NCBI RefSeq assembly: GCF_032884065.1
Contig: NC_088875.1
Coordinates: forward strand, 43,199,291-43,263,290
Source: Artemia franciscana
Lineage: Eukaryota; Arthropoda; Branchiopoda; Anostraca; Artemiidae
DNA: 64,000 bases
Direction: 5' to 3'
In this document: positions 1 through 10,989 of the stretch, piece after piece
Layout: each line of letters opens with the position of its first letter
How positions within the stretch are numbered: position 1 is the first letter of the stretch
The notes under the pieces: model-generated
Databases searched by the model: none
What the model was told of the DNA's origin: nothing
The model's input: the letters and a program-made list of their open reading frames with translations, nothing else
Translations under genes and position numbers: made by a program

Positions 1-2
1 TG

Positions 3-1103
3 AATTCTTATTTTCTAAAACATGTCTATTGGGGTCGTTATATGGATGACGTAATTTCACTTTGGAATTATGGGGAAGCTGAACTTCGGGGCTTCTTAGA
101 TCATCTTAACACTTATGACCGAAATTTGCAGTTCACCCTTGAAGTTGAAATTGAAAATAAACTACCGTTTTTAGATGTATTAATTATTCGTAATGCTGAT
201 AAACTGGATTTTAATATATATCGAAAGCCAACACAAAACAATAGATATCTTCACTTTAATTCAAATCACCCCCCACAAGTTAAAAGAGCAGTTGTAATTT
301 CCCTCATTGATCGTACCCTAAATATTTGCTCCCATTCATATATAAATGCAGAAATAAATTTTATCAGAGATATTCTTTTTGGTAATGGATACCCCATTCC
401 TTTTGTAAATAAAATAATTAGCCGTAGAATAAAAAGACATTCTTGTAAAATCGAAGAAGATACTTCACAATGTGAGGCTATTGATAAGCCCTCAAATATT
501 GTCTATCTTCCCTATATCCCAAAGATTACAACAAAATTAAAAAATATTTGCACAAAAAATAATCTGTACGTAGTTTTTACTAATAATTTTAAAATCATCA
601 ATTTCTTAAATTCGGGTAAAGATAAGACCCCAGTTACTCGCCAAAGAGGGGTCTATCAAATACCCTGTGATTGCGGAAAATACTATGTCGGCAGGACCCA
701 TCAGAATCTAGACAAAAGGTTACAACAGCATAAAAATGACATAGACAAGGCCTTAATTTCAAATGGTTCCAACAATTCCTTTGATTCTGCTCTAGGTTGG
801 CATATATTTAATAATCCGTCCCACATGATACTTTTTGAAAACTCTTTACTCATTAGTAATGATTTGGGAATAAAACAGGTGGTTCGAGAATCAATTGAAA
901 TTAATCTCAAAATAAATAAAAATATTTCTTTGAACAGGGACTTGGGGGAATACTCACTAAATTCTTTATACTCAAATTTAATTAAAAATGATCTAACAAA
1001 ATATTTTACTAAACCAATTTATAATAGTACTGTACCAACTACGAAAAGGCCTTTGAGACAGGCTGCTAAACAAGCAAGATTAGCTTTAAGAAATTGCATC
1101 TAA
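3..1103 (+). CDS. Penelope-like element protein, C-terminal part (RT end plus GIY-YIG endonuclease), 5' cut by window edge
   Basis: Open frame entering from the left edge and ending at a TAA at 1101-1103. It starts within a reverse-transcriptase catalytic motif of the YxDD type (RYMDD, around 36-50), so most of the RT lies outside the window. After RT thumb and linker sequence comes a GIY-YIG nuclease domain. Counting from the Met at 42, it has GVY at residues 203-205, YVG at 215-217 followed by Arg218, and an Arg-Glu pair at 282-283 that fits the catalytic Glu. A CxC pair (PCDCG) lies between the two halves of the motif. RT followed by GIY-YIG is the diagnostic architecture of Penelope-like retroelements, which nick DNA with this nuclease and reverse-transcribe at the nick. 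There is no stop or frameshift in the visible part, so the copy may be recent. The tail at 1104-1430 fits its 3' terminus. The family is confident; the subfamily is not assigned. Confidence 0.88.
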   Translation, partial: NSYFLKHVYWGRYMDDVISLWNYGEAELRGFLDHLNTYDRNLQFTLEVEIENKLPFLDVLIIRNADKLDFNIYRKPTQNNRYLHFNSNHPPQVKRAVVISLIDRTLNICSHSYINAEINFIRDILFGNGYPIPFVNKIISRRIKRHSCKIEEDTSQCEAIDKPSNIVYLPYIPKITTKLKNICTKNNLYVVFTNNFKIINFLNSGKDKTPVTRQRGVYQIPCDCGKYYVGRTHQNLDKRLQQHKNDIDKALISNGSNNSFDSALGWHIFNNPSHMILFENSLLISNDLGIKQVVRESIEINLKINKNISLNRDLGEYSLNSLYSNLIKNDLTKYFTKPIYNSTVPTTKRPLRQAAKQARLALRNCI

Positions 1104-1430
1104 TCATTTTATTCTCTTTAGTTTGAATGAGTTTATATTTCTTCATTTCATTCTTTTCGCCAGTCCTGGTTGAACTTCGCTGAAGTAAGGATGCTAGGGC
1201 AAAATTTTTAAAAAAAAATTGTTTTAATAAGTGTTTTTATATTCAGTTTTAATTCTCACAATTTCATGTAAGTTCTTTTATATATATATATAGTATTGTA
1301 TTGTGCTGAAGACGGCCCTTGGACATAGGGCCGAAATATCTACATAAATAATTTCCATTGTCTTGAAAAAACTTTCCCTATTGTTTCTACGTTGTATTTG
1401 TTTGTTATGGAAAGGCAGTGTGGTCTTCGT
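1104..1430 (+). mobile_element. 3' terminal region of the Penelope-like element
   Basis: Non-coding tail following the element's stop codon. It shares two blocks with 49930-50140: a 'ggttgaact(t)tcgctgag/aagtaaggatgct' block and a hairpin with GGCCCTTGGACATAGGGCC. After the hairpin, about 70 bp downstream, it shares a string near ATGGAAAGGCAGTGTGG (1407) with the palindrome at 10917. Shared 3' ends next to different flanks mark this as the element terminus. The exact insertion boundary is not resolved. Confidence 0.65.
1306..1340 (+). ncRNA. Hammerhead-ribozyme-like motif in Penelope-like terminus (candidate)
   Basis: CTGAAGA (1306-1312) fits the hammerhead core CUGANGA. It is followed by one extra C, a five-base-pair GGCCC/GGGCC stem with loop, and then GAAA (1333-1336), the second core strand. 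Penelope-like elements are known to carry hammerhead motifs in their terminal repeats. The extra base between the core and stem II departs from the canonical fold. Stem III could only be two base pairs (AU/AU) by eye, and no stem I was found. Activity is therefore unproven. Confidence 0.4.
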
Positions 1431-1675
1431 CGCTATTTTCGTCATTTATATTCCCTGTGTCCCGGTCGTCATTTGTGTCCCGGTGTTCCAGTCTGTGATT
1501 TCTCTTTGAGTGTCCCGGGCGTCATTTATATTCCTTGTGTCCCGGTGTCCCGGTCGTCATTTATATCCCCCTGTGCCCCCCGGCGTCCCCATTGTAGTTG
1601 TGTCCCTGTGTCCCGGTCGTCATTTATATTCCCTGTGTCCCGGTCGTCATTTGTATCCCGGTGTCCCGGTCTGTA
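1431..1675 (+). repeat. Minisatellite of CCCGGTCGTCATT units
   Basis: Degenerate tandem copies of a roughly 25-30 bp unit reading 'tgtcccggtcgtcatttatattccc', with shorter 'cccggtgt' variants. An isolated pair recurs near 1850-1890. Open frames across it are only the product of the repeat lacking stops. Confidence 0.8.
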
Positions 1676-2800
1676 TATACATTCGTTTTTTAGTTTTGTT
1701 TTTCTCCTTTATTTTTTTCCTTTTTTCTTTTTTTTCTTTTTCAGTTTATTTAGATTTTTAGATTTTTTAGTTTTTTTATTAGTTTTTAGTTTTTTTGTAG
1801 TTTTTACCATTTTTTTAGTTTTTTTAGTTTTTTTTTTTTTTTACTTATGTCCTGGTCGTCATTTATACTCCCTGTGTCCCGGTCGTCATTTGTGTCTCAG
1901 TGCTTTGTTGATTGCTAATTTATATTATATTTATATTTATATTTTTTATATTTATTAATATTTTTTTAGTTTTCTTTTTCTCTTATTTTTCAGTTTTTTC
2001 CTTTTTGTTAGTTTTTTCTTTTTTAGTTTTTAGTTTTTTTTTTGTTTTTTACCTTTTTTTAGTTTTTTTAGTTTTTTAGCTTTTTTAGTTTTTTTATTAG
2101 TTTTTAGTTTTTTTTAGTTTTTGCCTTTTTTAGTTTTTTCAGTTTTTTTTAGTTTTTAATTTTTATCTTTTTTTAGTTTTTTTTTAGTTTTTTAGCTTTT
2201 TTAGTTTTTTTTTCTTTTTAGTTTTTTTTTGTAGTTTTTACCTTTTTTAGTTTTTTTTCTTCTTTTGTATTATTGTGAAATAATTCAGACGTCATATGCG
2301 GACAAACACGACGTCACTCGACAGACAGACAGACAGACATAACCCACAAACAACTTATTTTTATATATATTTATTCATATTTTTTTAGTTTTCTTTTTCT
2401 CTTTTATTTTTCAGTTTTTTCCTTTTTTTTAGTTTTTTTCTTTTTTAGTTTTTAGTTTTTTTTAGTTTTTTACCTTTTTTTTAGTTTTTTTTAGTTTTTT
2501 TAGTTTTTTAGCTTTTTTAGTTTTTTTTATTAGTTTTTATTTTTTTTGTAGTTTTTGCCTTTTTTTATTTTTTTCAGTTTTTTTTTAGTTATTAGATTTT
2601 TACCTTTTTTTAGTTTTTTTTAGGTTTTTAGCTTTTTTAGTTTTTTTTTCTTTTTAGTTCTTTTTGTAGTTTTTACCTTTTTTAGTTTTTTTCTTCTTTT
2701 GTATTAGTGTGAAATAATTCAGACGTCATATGCGGACAAACATGACGTCACCTGATCCACAGATCCACACACAGACAACTTATTTTTATATATATAGATT
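1676..2800. repeat. T-rich low-complexity tract with a two-copy tandem repeat of about 420-435 bp
   Basis: Built from 'ttttttagttttt' runs. Two larger copies are visible. Each starts near 'tagttttctttttctctt' (1967 and 2386) and ends with a unique string containing 'aattcagacgtcatatgcgg' (about 2280 and 2715). The first copy carries a (CAGA)n run at about 2320-2338. No gene is seen. Confidence 0.75.
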
Positions 2801-3684
2801 GTTCTTATTTGGTTATTTTGTTAATTGAAGCTCTATAAGTTTACTTCAGAACAATCGATGAAAAAAAAAACTTTTGCACTCTCTTCTAAGTTATCCTGAT
2901 TTATAAAAGTTAGCCATTGTTCCTGAAATCCTGAAGAGAAAGACATAATCGGTTCAAATGAGCCCCGTTCCAATTTTACTGGACCATGCGTTCGATAAGA
3001 TCACCCAAGGGGGAAAAGAATTTTCCCTAAGTCGTAACCTATCTAGATCGTTTTTTCGGGCCAGAAAATATTAGTTTGCCGATTTTCAGAGAAAATTTAT
3101 TGGGCCGTCTTTGAGAACATATTCCTGTTGATGCTTCAAAGAATCATCCGTTTTACAGAATTTGTTTTCTCTAGAGAATCATTGTTATTCTCACTACTGC
3201 TTCTCTTCTAGCTGCAGATTTCCTTTACGATTCGATGTGATCCTCCCTGTCGCATAAATTCTAACTGCTGATTTTTTTTTGTCCGTTATTTTCATTTGGG
3301 ATTCACTGTGACGTTTGTTGTCGTATGTCTTCTAGCCACAGATCTCGTTGCTCTTCATTTTTGGGTGTCATTAACGGAGACATTTTTCCATGCTTTTTGA
3401 CTTAGCTGTTCGCCCAATTTGGAATATGGATGACGTTGCACAAGTAAAATTTTGGATAAAGGTAGTGAATAAATAAGTATTAACATCACTGCAATTCTCA
3501 GAGGAGAAGATTTAAAACGAGCACGACACGGTACCATTTCGACAGATGACCTAAAGATAATACAGCACCTTATGTGAGTAAACAAAAATATTCAATATTA
3601 ATATAGTCCAAAAATAACAATATGTCATTTCACTTATTGCGGAAATTTTAATAATCACCAACGGTCACTGCATTCCACTGTAAC
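2801..3684. other. Intergenic, no recognisable feature
   Basis: No coding homology seen. Short frames at 3355-3585 and 3648-3848 on the minus strand have no recognisable motif. The stretch around 2940-3080 ('ggaccatgcgttcgataagatcaccc') faintly resembles family C interior sequence. Confidence 0.5.
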
Positions 3685-3945
3685 ATGACGAACAAAAATT
3701 GGCACGCAACAAGTTCATGAGCAAAATCAGTTTCACGAGGAGAAAGATCATGCAGAAGTTTCAAGAAGAGGAAAATCAACATGTAAAAAGTTTCACGAAC
3801 AAAAATGAGCAGGCAACAAGCTCCACGAACAAAATCAGCATACAACAAGTTCCATGAACAAAATTAGTTTCACGAGGAGAAGAATCAGCGTACAAGTTTC
3901 ATGAAGAAAAATTTTTCACGAAAACAATCAGCATGCAATAAGTTT
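3685..3945 (+). repeat. Degenerate short tandem repeat
   Basis: Irregular repetition of 'caacaagttccatgaacaaaatcag' and 'agtttcacgaggagaaa' with a spacing of about 30-40 bp. Non-coding. Confidence 0.65.
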
Positions 3946-3949
3946 AAAT

Positions 3950-4880
3950 AAAACAATGGTCATTTTTTAGTTTATAAATTCATTTTTTGAGAAAAACGTC
4001 GAAAACACCTTAGATGTGATAATGTGGGACAGAAGGGAGTCATCGGGGGTTATGTATTGTGTCACGCTGGCGTTAATTGCCAAGAGTCAGAAGAAACTCT
4101 AATGGGGATTTTTCATCAAGTTTAAACGATCACTTCTAGTGTAAACCAATATTTTTTGCAAGAAAATGCTCGAAACTTGTCATATGTGTGATAATGCTTG
4201 CCAGAGGGTGCTGTGTTTAAGCCATTGAGAGTCACGGGCTAGGAATTGCCATGGGACATCGGAATCTAGCAATTAAATGGCAAGTTTCTGCTTTTCAAAT
4301 AAAAACAACGGTCATTTTTAGTTTATAAATTTATTACGTTGTGCCACCTTGAACTCAATTGCTAGGAGTCATCAGAAGAAACGCTATTATTAAATTTAAG
4401 TGATCAATTCTAATATAAACGAATATTTTTTGCAGGAAAATGTCATAAGTGTGGTAATGCGTATTAGAGGGTGGTGACATCATTGGGGCAGATACATTGT
4501 GCCAGACTGGCATCAATTACTATGATATATCAAAAGACACAAATATGGGGATTTTTTCATTAAGTTTAAACGATCGATCTTAGTGTAAACGAATATTTTT
4601 TGCAGGAAAATGCCTGAAAAATGTCAAAAGTGTGATAATACGTATTAGAGGGTTCTGATGTCATTGGGGCAGATACATTGTGCCAGACTGGCATCAATTA
4701 CTATGATATATCAAAAGACACAAATATGGGAATTTTTTCATTAAGTTTAAACGATCGATCCTAGTGTAAACGAATATTTTTGCAGAAAATGCCCTAAAAA
4801 TGTCATATGTGTGACAATGGCTGATAGAAGGTGTCGTGTGTTAGACACTGAGTACCACAGACTGGGAATTGAGAGAATTG
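3950..4880 (+). repeat. Tandem repeat of about 170-185 bp, roughly five degenerate copies
   Basis: Each copy contains 'agtgtaaacgaatattttttgcagg' followed by 'aaaatg...tgtgataatg', then 'gggcagatacattgtgcca'. The two closest copies have TGCAGG at 4431 and 4601 and CATTGGGGCA at 4481 and 4662. Outer copies near 3960-4330 and 4780-4880 are more diverged. Confidence 0.75.
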
Positions 4881-5560
4881 GTTGCTAGGGTTTACACCTT
4901 TCTTTAAATCATGGTTCTTTTTGCTTATATTTTAGCCTTTGGGAGTTTTACTTACGTTTGTTTTTTTCTTTTGTTGATTTCTAATTGTTCCAGGACGAAT
5001 CTTGAATACTTTTGAATACTTTGAATACTTGATTACTTCTGAATTCTAATCTTTTACGCCATGAAAAATCTAATGCCAATACTATTTAACAATAGCTTTG
5101 CTGGATAGTTACATGCCTCGGAGATAATAGTAAGGAAACACGGGAACCATTTAATCATACTAGTATGCGCGAACAGGGGATTAGTTCTGCGTATAAAAGG
5201 TTATCATGTATATTGTATCAGCCGAATAGCAATAATAGAATGGCTTGTAGCTTTGAGGTAAAGCCCTTTTTGAATCGTAATGCAGACAAAAATCATTAGA
5301 ACATAAAGGTTCCCAGATAAAAAAAAGAAAACATATTGAAAGAAAATGAAATCTCTTAAAGTATTACGTAGCATTAGATGTGTGCGCTGTCATTACTTAG
5401 TATCCCACATATTCGCTGCGCTCCGTTATAAGCGGCGAATCCCAACGGGCCCTGAAACTCATCACGCAAGATTGCATCATCCTTAACATAAGCAAACATT
5501 CCCTTACTACACGACATCCAAAGTAATATTAAAACATCTTGAAAAACTTCTTGTTGGTGA
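4881..5560. other. Intergenic, no recognisable feature
   Basis: AT-rich sequence with no open frame of note and no repeat recognised. Confidence 0.5.
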
Positions 5561-5564
5561 AATT

Positions 5565-6190
5565 GGTTGCTAGGAGGTCCCGATGGAATTCAATGCTAGA
5601 CCCCTGTTGGAATTGGTAGCTAGGTGACCACGTTGCTTCCTAAGGTCTCCGTTAGAATTGGTTGCCAAAGGTCCTGATGTAATGGGATGCTAGGGACCTG
5701 GTTGAAATTGTTGCAGGGGCCTTGGTGGTTAGCTTAGGGGTTCGATGGAATTGGGTGCTAGAGTTTCCCAGTAAAATTGGATGCTATTGTCCCCGGTAAT
5801 TATGCTAGGGGCCCCCGATGGTATTGAATTCTAGGGCTCCCATTAGAATTGGTTGCTAGAGGACCCTGTTGGAATTCCTCGTGAGGGCCTCCTTTGGAAC
5901 TGGTCGCTAAGGCCCCGACGGGATTGGATGCTAGCACCCCAGCTGAAATGGTTGCGAGGGTCCCCGGTTTTTTGGGGTCTGATGAAATCGGATGTTAGGA
6001 CACCCGATGGAATTGGATGCAAGGGTACCCCAGTGAAATTAGATGCTAAGGCCCCGGGTGGTTCAGCTTGGGGTCCCAGGTGAACCCAGTGGAATTTGAT
6101 GCTAGGGGGCCTCATTAGCATTGGTTGCTAGGGCCCCAGTTGAATTAATTGTTAGGGGCCTTGTAGAATTACTCGCTTGGGGTTTCCATA
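5565..6190 (+). repeat. Minisatellite of about 25 bp, roughly 20 or more copies
   Basis: Consensus near 'aattggttgctagggnccccgatgg'. The aattgg and gctagg parts are most constant and the C-rich part varies. Two units are expanded by 'gtggtt(c)agcttgggg' insertions (about 5728 and 6060). The same minisatellite lies inverted at 13725-14110. The overlapping frames at 5843-6121 and 5853-6083 are artefacts of it. Confidence 0.85.
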
Positions 6191-6870
6191 GGTTTTTTAA
6201 GAATCAGAGAAACTATTAGGTAAGAAGCAAGGAGATCACGAAGAAAAACGTCTTGAAGAAAAATGTCCTAAAAAAACGTCTTGAAATAACTTGAAACATC
6301 TTGAAAATATCTCAAAGAAAACAATCGCTTAATAAAACTCCCCCAGTTGACTAGTGGACTCTAACATCCCATATTACGTAACAACCAAAAATAAACAAAC
6401 CTTATTGCGTAGCCACCAAAATACATAAACTCTATTGCATTACAACCAAAGAAATAATGAAATAAACAAGCTCTGGTCCATGAAACCTGGCGTGTTTTTT
6501 AAACGCTCTCTATTAGGTAACACAAACCTGTAAAGAAGGTTTACGGTTTGGCAGAGGGGAGGATCAGGAGCAAAACTCGCTTTTGTAGTAATTTCTACTT
6601 GTTTTAAGATAAACTTAAGTATGCATGTTAATTTATTGCTCGCTTTAGGATTTAGTTTTTCATCTATATTAGTATCTTTGTATTTAATACTTTTATTTAT
6701 TTTAATTAATATTCCTTTTGGGCTTAATTTATTCTTTGACAGTCATTTGTTGTCGTTTTAAGTTTAAATTGTATTAATACTTGCTGTTTGCTCGTTTTAA
6801 GGTTTAACATGGCTCTTTACTTTTCCTTCCAAACTTCTCTTTTGGTGAGTTTTTTCTTATTAATTGTTGG
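6191..6870. other. AT-rich intergenic, no recognisable feature
   Basis: No gene or repeat recognised between the minisatellite and the RTE fragment. Confidence 0.5.
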
Positions 6871-6874
6871 TAAA

Positions 6875-7470
6875 GGTGGTGGATGCATTGAAGACGTAAA
6901 AAGGAGAATATCCGAGGCCAAGAGTGTCTTTTCAAAGTATAAATGCGTACGGCTGAATTGGAAGATAAGTCTTGCAAACCAAAATAAGGGAAGCTACAGT
7001 GATGACACTGGTCAAGCATGCCTCTTGGAAAGTTTGTTCATGGTTCATGGTTCTTGGTGCATGGCAAGACGGAGGAGGATTTGTTAGAGGTTTTCCAGAG
7101 AAATTGGTTTGCCATTTGGCTGACTTTGGGTACTTGTTTGACTGACCGTATATCAAACAGCAAGCTGTACGAAAACGTTATCCTATGCTGCTTTCTAGGG
7201 CTGTAACGAGAGAAAAGTTGAGGTGGCGTTTTGCGGACGAAGGAATACAAATTGCCGAAAATCATCCTTTCAGCCATTCATTTAGGGCCAAACAAAATTA
7301 GGTCATCCGTGAATGGTGGTGGGAGAGGCTGCGAGGACAGATTCGAAAGAATTTGCAGTTTTCTGGGAGTGGTTCAAGTTTGAACGGATTGGGATGAAGA
7401 AGGAGCTTGCGCAACTGTTCTGGCCCCAAGTGACTTGATGCTACATCGAGTAGCCTAATATAAAAAATGT
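6875..7470 (+). pseudogene. Decayed 3' fragment of an RTE-like non-LTR retrotransposon
   Basis: Matches, with many frameshifts, the 3' part of the better-preserved element at 55300-55870. Shared pieces in order are a GCIEDVKRRI-type segment, KISLAN/QTKI, an 'LLEVFQRNW...LGTCLTDRISNSKLYE' segment, 'RAVTREKLRW', and a tail reading 'gaaggagcttgcgcaactgttctggcccc'. It contains an AT-rich filler and a local duplication ('tggttcatggttc' near 7040). It is a dead, 5'-truncated copy. Confidence 0.75.
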
Positions 7471-7474
7471 ACAA

Positions 7475-8600
7475 CATTGTTCAAAACTTCGACGCAATCT
7501 TTTTCTTTATAAGATAAGGGGAAAACCATGAGAGAATCAATAAAAAAATTGAATAAAGGTAAGGAAACACGATTTTCTTAAAGTTTCTTTTTTTATTAAT
7601 TTTCTGATTGAAAAGATCGAAGAACCTCAAAAGTAACTGTTCCCAAGCTTCAATTCAAGTAGAAATTAAATATAAAAAAGTCGATTAAATATAACATATT
7701 TAATCACCTATATCAAGGAGATATAACAGGACGTATTTTATTCTGAAACTTGCCTCCTCTATATTATAATATTTTGAAACTTGCGAGACAAATCCGAATA
7801 AAAAGTTCAGAGTATAAAAATACAAATTTTCTTCTTGCAAAATAAATAAACAAAAAATTTGCAAAATCCACTTTTTATTTTGATAAGCGTTATCTATGCT
7901 GGAGGCGTCATCAAATTCAAAGCGAAGGATGTCTGGTGAAACTCATCGAAGCATATCTTAACTGTTAAATTCATTGACCCTTCTAGAGAAATGATGCTTT
8001 GCGTTCATTAGATTTTGATTTCTGAACTTCTGCTCCAAGCTGTATAAATCCATCCAGAAATGAGAAGCCTTAATAAACCTAAGTGAGCAAGGTCATTCAC
8101 TGGGATGAAACGGGGTAATTCCAACGTGGAAAAAGGAAGAGGGCATACCCCGGTTTGTGCTTTCACACTGTAATCTGTAGTCACGTCATGTAATCTTTGA
8201 AGCAAATTTTCTTCGTAGTACTCAGTATGTGCAAGCTTTTCTTTGAATTTTACGTTGCGTAATTTTTTACTACAACACGAATTACGAAAACAAATTTTCT
8301 TTTATTTTCGTATTACGGGTACATATTTCTTTTTTTTTTTTCTTATCAACGGCCTTAGGACCTTAGAATGAGTTTCCTTCGAACAGAAATAAGTTATTTC
8401 TAGTACCTCTTTCCAGGGCCATAAGGAATTAGGTCAGATCTAGCCTCCCTTTTGTAATATTTCATCCTCAGAACCTAACGTGACCGATTAGGCGTTGTAT
8501 TAAAGTAAAAATGGTCTAAATAGGAAAATTTCAAAAAATATTTGTGCAAAGCTAGGCTGACCCATACAGTGCACGGAAAAGGGCCCAAAGCTAAAAAATA
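7475..8600. other. Intergenic, no recognisable feature
   Basis: AT-rich. A minus-strand frame at 8008-8205 has no recognisable motif. Confidence 0.5.
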
Positions 8601-8615
8601 TCACTCCTTTTCAAA

Positions 8616-10354
8616 CAGTTCGTGGTAACGAACTGTAGTAAGGAACGACCCGGCTCAATAGTAAACGAAACTCTAAAAAACGGAATTTCGATGCTAAAAG
8701 ATATATCAAAAGAATCGGATTTTTATGCTGATTTCAAATATATAAGTTTCATCAAATTTAGTCTTTGTCATCAAAAGTTACGAGCCTGAGAAAATTTGCC
8801 TTATTTTGGAAAATAGGGGGTAACACCCCCTAAAAGTCATAGGATCTTAACGAAAATTACACCATCGCATTCAGCGTATCAGAGAACCCTATAGAAAAAA
8901 TTTCAAGGTCCAATCTACAAAAATGTGGAATTTCGTATTTTTTGCCAGAAGACAAATCACGGGTGCGTGTTTATTTGTTTTTTTGTTTTGTTTTTTTTCC
9001 CAGGGGTCATCGTATCGACCAAGTAGTCCTAGAGTGTTGCAAGAGGGCTCATTCTAACGGAAATGAAAAGTTCTAGTGCCCTTTTTAAGTGACCAAAAAA
9101 ATTGGAGGGCACCTAGGCCCCCTCCCACACTCATTTTTTTCCCAAAGTCAACGGATCAAAATTTTGAAATAGCCATTTTGTTCCGCATAGTCGAAAACCA
9201 TAATAACTATGTCTTTGGGGATAACTTACCCCCCACAGTCCCTGGGGGAGGGGCTGCAAGTTACAAACTTTGACCAATGTTTACATACAGTAATGGTTAC
9301 TGGGAAGTGTACCGACGTTATCAGGGGGATTTTTTGGTTTGGGTGTGGGGTTCAGGGGAGGGGGCTATATGGGAGGATCTTTCCTTGGAGGAATATTTCA
9401 TGGGGGAAGAGAAATTCAATGAAAAGGGCGCAGGACTTTCTAGCATTACTATAAAAAAAAACAATGAAAATATAAACAAAAAAAGTTTTTTCAATCGAAA
9501 GTAAGGAGAAGCATTAAAACTTAAAAAGGAACAGAGATTATTACGCATATGAGGGGTTCTAAAAATACTTTAGCATAAAGAGCGAGGTATTTAGGAGGAG
9601 ATAAACACTTCACTCTTTATGCTAAAATTTTTTTTAATAATTTCAACTATTTATTCTACGGCCTTTCTGATTCAGGGGTCATTCTTAAAGAATTGGGATA
9701 AAACAAGATTTAGTGTGAAGAGCGAGGTATTAACGAGGGGACCAGCCCCCTCATATATATAATCAAAAATATAAGAATATAAAAGTTTGTTACGTAAGTC
9801 AATTCTTAAGTTACGTATTTTTTTTTTACTAATAAAAACGTTCGTTAAGAATAAAAGATCTAGGTGCCTTTTTAAGTAACCGAAAAATTGGAGGACAACA
9901 AGACCTCCTTCCCCACCCCTCATTTCTCAAAATCGTCTGATCAAAACTAAGAGAAAGCCATTTAGCCAAAAAAAGAATTAATATGCAAATTTCATTTTAA
10001 TAATTTATGTACGGAGAGCCAAAATCAGACATGCATTAATTCAAAAACTTTCAGAAATTAAATAAAAAAAACAAGTTTTTTTAAATGAAAGTAAGGAGCG
10101 ACATTAAAACTTAAAACGAACAGAAATTACTCCGTATATGAAAGGGGCTTTTCCTCCTCGACACCCCGCTCCTTGCGCTAAAGTTTGATTCTTTCTCGCA
10201 ACTCTACTTTTTAAAACAATAAAAAAGTTTAGCGTAAGGAGCCGGGTGTCGAGGAGGAAAAGCCCCTTTCATATACGGAGTAATTTCTGTTCGTTTTAAG
10301 TTTTAATGTCGCTCCTTACTTTCATTTAAAAAAAACTTGTTTTTTTTATTTAAT
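8616..10354 (+). repeat. Family C dispersed repeat, near full-length copy
   Basis: Begins with the palindrome CAGTTCGTGGTAACGAACTG (8616-8635), followed by 'tagtaaggaacgacccggctc'. It then runs through blocks shared with the copy at 43098-44545: 'aaaagttacgagcctgag', 'gggggtaacaccccctaaaagtcat', 'ccaggggtcatcgtatcgacc', 'aaaattggagggcacctagg', and 'gaaagtaaggagcgacattaaaact'. It encodes no protein, so it is probably a non-autonomous element. Its distal end forms the large palindrome listed separately. Confidence 0.75.
10054..10354. repeat. Large palindrome (fold-back) of the family C terminus
   Basis: Arms of about 130 bp (roughly 10054-10188 and 10224-10354) are nearly perfect inverted copies separated by about 35 bp. 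Each contains 'agtaaggagcgacattaaaa' and 'ccgtatatgaaaggggcttt'. It is consistent with two family C ends joined head to head, or a MITE-like derivative. Confidence 0.85.
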
Positions 10355-10359
10355 AGATA

Positions 10360-10685
10360 AAAGAATTCGTAAAGAAAGTTTCGAAAAAAGTTAGGCCTGT
10401 TATGCTGTATTAATGTACCCAGGATCTTAGAGCCATTACACATTATATTAATTATATAAAAAATCCTTATAATTAAAATTCTTATAATTATAAGAGTTAA
10501 TTTAAAAAAAAATCTGGAATTGAAGTTCTCTAAAGAAAAGTAAAGACCTAATTAAACTTAAAATTAGAGAAACAGAAACTTACAATAACTCAAACTCAAA
10601 ACAACCAGAAATTACTATAAAAAAATAAATGAAAACCGAAACAAACAGAAATCAAATAGACTATCAAGTCTCAAAATGAGTAAAG
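10360..10685. other. AT-rich spacer
   Basis: No gene or repeat recognised. Confidence 0.5.
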
Positions 10686-10688
10686 CTA

Positions 10689-10939
10689 AAGTAAAACAGT
10701 TCAAAATAGGGATGAAACCTTTTTATTGACAGTGAATAGATATAAAATTATTTAACTGGATATTTCGAACACATATACAGTGTTCATCATCAGCAGTAAA
10801 ACTCTAATGATGATGAACACTGTATATGTGTTCGAAATATCCGGTTAATTAATTTTATATCTATTCACTGTCAATAAAAAGGTTTCATCCCTATTTTGAA
10901 TTGTCTTACTTTCGTCATGGAAAGGCATTGTGATCTTCG
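10689..10939. mobile_element. Palindromic pair of Penelope-type termini
   Basis: Inverted repeat with arms at about 10689-10792 and 10806-10914, separated by about 13 bp. Both arms carry a stem GAACAC/GTGTTC followed by GAAA. The right arm is followed by ATGGAAAGGCATTGTGATCTT (10917 on), nearly the same string that ends the Penelope-like element at 1407. Spacing from hairpin to this string is similar (about 70-80 bp) at both sites. This supports a Penelope-type origin for the palindrome. Confidence 0.6.
10739..10793 (-). ncRNA. Hammerhead-ribozyme-like motif, most complete copy (candidate)
   Basis: Read on the minus strand: CTGATGA (10793 to 10787), one extra T, stem II GAACAC/GTGTTC, then GAAA (ending at 10763). 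After that AUAU can pair with a second AUAU, followed by C (at 10739), which fits an AUC cleavage triplet. The core strands, stem II, stem III and cleavage base are therefore all present. The extra base after the core and the absence of a visible stem I are against it. The opposite arm on the plus strand has A in place of the first core C. Confidence 0.42.
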
Positions 10940-10989
10940 AAGTTGTCTGAGTAAAGCTTAAATTAACTATGCAAATCAAGCTTAAAAGG

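Noticed and set aside
1392-1958. Long open frames rich in Cys, Pro, Ser and Phe
   Set aside because: They run through the CCCGGTCGTCATT minisatellite and a T-rich tract; composition follows the repeat and no domain is visible.
5843-6121. Overlapping frames on both strands
   Set aside because: Product of the 25-bp minisatellite, which lacks stops in some frames.
8616-8635. Terminal palindrome as a Helitron 3' hairpin
   Set aside because: No CTRR follows the hairpin in any of the copies and no TC start was seen at the other end.
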